From Torymus aiolomorphi (lineage: Eukaryota > Arthropoda > Insecta > Hymenoptera > Torymidae), in contig CM070877.1 in assembly GCA_036365515.1 (NCBI GenBank), positions 6,767,001-6,831,000 on the forward strand: a stretch of 64,000 bases of DNA, in the 5' to 3' direction. The stretch's first letter is position 1. Each line of letters opens with the position of its first letter. A program made the position numbers and the translations under genes. The notes below the pieces were generated by a model. The model was not told the DNA's origin. It saw only the letters and a program-made list of their open reading frames with translations, and ran no database searches. Shown here one piece after another: positions 60,791 through 64,000 of this stretch.

Positions 60791-63700
60791 GCTCGACTAT
60801 ACTTACCAGCGGACTCGGCTGCTGTAATGAAAATTGCCGCCGCCTTCGCGACGTTTCCTCTTGCACTTTAAGGGGGCCTCGACTAGGATGAGCATTTCCG
60901 CGCTCGTTCAGCTTTACGCTAACGTGCCGACTGCGTTACAACCTCTCTCTGTACAGTCGTAAGCGCAGTTAACTGCCGTACGCGCGCTCGCGCGAAACTT
61001 CCTATATTTATACGCGTCTGCAATCAGGCCCTGTTTGTTGCCTTGGTATACAACAACAAGAAAAAAAAATCTACTGATTGCACCTACACAGGAGTTTATT
61101 GTCGCGCTTTAGCAGTGTCACCCGGCCATGGAAATGTCAAAAGTGATAGCTCGGCTTTAATGGAAATTGTGTGCGTCAAGTGGAAGTAAAAGGGGTGCCT
61201 GAAATTTCCGGTTAAACTAGCGCAAAACAATGAATTAGGGAGCGGCGAGAGAAAAAGGAAAAAGAAACGAAGAAGAGGAATCGGCAAACTCATCATCTAA
61301 ATTTATTTATCGCGCTTGGCTGGGGGAAAAAGAGAGGAGTACAGTGGAGAACCGAGAGGGTGGGAAAAAGGGAAAAGTGTCGGGGGGCCGCGCTGCTCGG
61401 GCAAAGTTTCGCCTGTTCCGCTCGGGCTGCGCCCATGTATATACATTAGAAACGAGTTGCTTGCTCGGAGTTTGAATGAGTTGCGCGGAGATCGAGAGAC
61501 ACTCGAGACTCCCGGCTTTTAATTAAGTTGAAATTAGAGGAAGGAGCGAGCTGCAGTGAGAGGGAGATCTCCTTTTAAACCCCACCGACGCTTTTATTTA
61601 CAGCCTCGGCCGGAGCTATCGGTTAACGAAGCCTTTGATGCGGATGTTCAACTCTCTTCTTCCTTCTAACGGCCGCGCGAAGACGGAGAATCGACAAGAG
61701 AGAGGAGGCCGCGAATCTCGCCACCGAGATTTGATGGCCCCGAGCAGGGAGAGCGGATGTGTGCGGAATTGGGAGGGATGTCTTTTTTCCCGCCGCCTGT
61801 TATACTTCATTCCCTTTACGAGGATGAATCATTGATTTTTATGGGCCACTTTCGGGATTTTATAACGGCCCGGGGTAAAATGACGGCGGCGCGGCCAGAG
61901 GAATATAAGCGGAGTTGGCTCCGCGGAAAACAAACTGCAGTAAAAGAAAGTTTATATGAATATAGAAAAGGATATGTCCTGGAAACTCGCCCTCCCATTC
62001 CTTGATTATTTGCCATCCGCCGCTCGAGTTTTTATTGGCCAAATTTTTCGGGGCAAACTTTCCCGCAATAAAAGCAATCCATCCAGCAGATTTTCGCTGA
62101 ATTTCATACATATATATAACTGTACGTATTATATAATAGACCGTATAACACTTACCGCGTTCGAATAAATAGCCTTCTCGGAAATTCGCAAAGCATAATT
62201 GCGAGTGTTTTTCGTAACGAGACCGGCGGATTGATTAGTCGAATCAGATTTTCGTTAAATCCGAATGCACTAAGCATTTGGGTAATCCCGGAGAGCAAGC
62301 TGGTGCAATCCGGTAGATCAAGCGCACGGCCGAAGTAGCCTGCGCAGCTGGGGAGGAAGAAAAAAGGAATCTCTCGAGTAGAGTATATAATCGGACTTCT
62401 TGTTCTTGCGAGCCGGGAGAGCCGCTAAGTCAAGTTCAGTGTAAGACCGAGCGGAAGGAGGCGGCAAACGAGCGAGAGTGCGGAAGAGAAGGAGAGAGAG
62501 AGAGAGGGAGAAGGAGAGTCATCAGGGTGGGCACTCGCGTTAAATTCGAAAATTCGCTCCGGCTCTCGAGTCGCCCTCCGGTTCTCGAAGCCATGCCGCG
62601 GAAAGACGAGAAGGAGCTTGATATACATAGTTATAGACACTGGCCGAAGTAGCTGTTCTCTCTCTCTCTCTCTCCTGCTCCCCGGGTTAATCCATTACTG
62701 CAGTTACTTAACTAACTCTTCCGTCTCCATTGTTTAAGATAATTCATCGGCAATTGAATTAAGGAACGGCCGGATGCTTCTTCCCCAGCTCTCTTTCTGC
62801 GCTCTACATACCTATATATCCCGCTGCGCTGCAGGTGCATGCGTGTATGTGTATATGTACGTGTGCGCGCTAGAGCGCAGGCAAGAAGCGATCCATTCTG
62901 ATTTGCGCGCTTAATTTCGCGAGTGTATAACGGTCGTTAAGAGGGGGGCAAGAGCGGAATGTTATGGCACGGGAATATTTTGCCAAGAGAGCGCAAAGGG
63001 GCTAAAAACAACTGCGATTTACTCTACTTAGAAAAGATTTAGCCCCACCACCGAGCTGTTTTTCATTTGAATAATTGCAGCCAAGTGCGGCCCCGCTCGC
63101 CGCTAAGCTTTGACTTGCTGAATTTTCGCACGTACCGCGCCTTTCGAGTGTCTGCCTTTGCCCTCGAGTCAGAGCTCAAGGCTAACTTTTAAGCTTAGCC
63201 CTCATGACGTCTTTAATGTCTTGATTGCTTATCTAATGGCTTTTCTTCGACACTTTATTCTCTCGCTTTTTCATATCTTCTTACAGCCGGATGCTGTCAT
63301 CCGTCTGTTTCTTTAGAGTCCTTTTTCTTATTAGAAATCTTGGCACAAAATCAATAATTCATATAACAGTATAATAAAATATATCACTGGGCTTTAAATT
63401 TCTTACCTCGATATCTATAAATATAGCGTACCACGAGAACCATATATATACCTAGCGTTATCATTTACACCAACACGTTTTTCCATCGGAGGTATATCGA
63501 CTTTTCGCCTTTCCACATATATAGCTGCGAGCTAGCGACATCGCTTCCTTTGCAAGCCCAAGTTTTCCGATGTCACAACATCGCGATACCTTTTGATTCC
63601 CGTTATTAGCGCGCGCGAAAAAGCTTCGACATGGAAAACATAATAATAAATGCTAAAATAAGAGACGCGAAACAATTTCCGCTGTTTCCCATTACCCGTG

Positions 63701-64000
63701 CAATATAACTCAGTGACTTTGCTTTTCCTCTTTGTTTTTTCCTCGTTTTCACGTGGCTCGCCGAAGCTACACGCATGCACACGTATATTGAACATTTCAC
63801 GTCAAATGTGTCATGTACTGAAGAAATATTTCCGATTTTCGTTTTTTATTTATTTGAAATTTTACTTTATATTACGATCGCGGAAGTTTTTTAATTGCCG
63901 TGAAACAGGAGTTCCAAGCAAAGATAAACACTGAATCGAAATGAAAATGTATAGCTCTTTCAAGAACGGCAGCCGCCTGTCGCCCTGAGGTTCGAAAGTC
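60494..64000. other. No gene seen; CpG-rich non-coding
   Basis: CpG-rich with GA/CT tracts (for example about 62490-62506 and 62656-62673). No coding exon supported up to the window edge. Confidence 0.5.
60756..60786. repeat. (CT)n microsatellite
   Basis: This is a CT run of about 31 bp. Confidence 0.95.

Overview
This is eukaryotic nuclear DNA, almost certainly from an insect. It has introns with GT...AG ends, AATAAA signals, many (GA)n/(CT)n/(CA)n microsatellites, long CpG-rich stretches (CGCG runs) alternating with AT-rich stretches, and abundant small DNA transposons. The texture (CpG not depleted, frequent GAGA tracts) fits a hymenopteran, perhaps a chalcid wasp such as Nasonia. That placement is inference from texture, not from a diagnostic gene.

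Only two host genes can be supported, and they form a divergent pair at 34.4-36.9 kb. On the minus strand is a LIN52 homologue, a subunit of the DREAM/MuvB cell-cycle repressor complex; a possible upstream coding micro-exon lengthens it by 12 residues. On the plus strand is a seven-exon gene encoding a 327-residue protein with TPR repeats and a C-terminal RRM. Its start codon is the last three bases of exon 1. About 370 bp between the two start codons must hold both promoters. The pair sits in an AT-rich, CpG-poor island flanked by CpG-rich DNA.

Most other recognisable content is mobile. A decayed P-element-like transposon (30475-33757) has ~100 bp terminal inverted repeats (TIRs), a broken THAP9/P-type transposase on the minus strand, and a large palindrome filling its right side. 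A dead non-LTR retrotransposon of the Jockey/CR1 kind (about 47500-49830) keeps endonuclease and reverse transcriptase motifs but has frameshifts, stops and a mutated catalytic box. Short non-autonomous elements, foldbacks or hairpins lie at 2241-2646, 9042-9611, 12230-12949 (carrying a tRNA-like Pol III promoter), 13659-14579, 25321-25881, 25954-26119, 27387-27731, 28493-28852, 29605-30063, 30071-30193, 37757-37857, 41752-43045 (with an inverted array of ~90 bp repeats) and 60087-60488. A further unnamed family, with ~175 bp internal tandem repeats and termini containing AGGCACGACCGCT, has copies at 27776-29454 and ~18650-19721.

The remainder (1-18.6 kb, 19.7-25.3 kb, 36.9-47.5 kb and 49.8-64 kb, apart from the elements listed) shows no convincing exon. 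The many 60-190 codon open frames there are low-complexity or accidental. It may be intergenic DNA or introns of a large gene whose exons lie outside the window. No rRNA, functional tRNA, CRISPR array or bacterial-type operon was seen.
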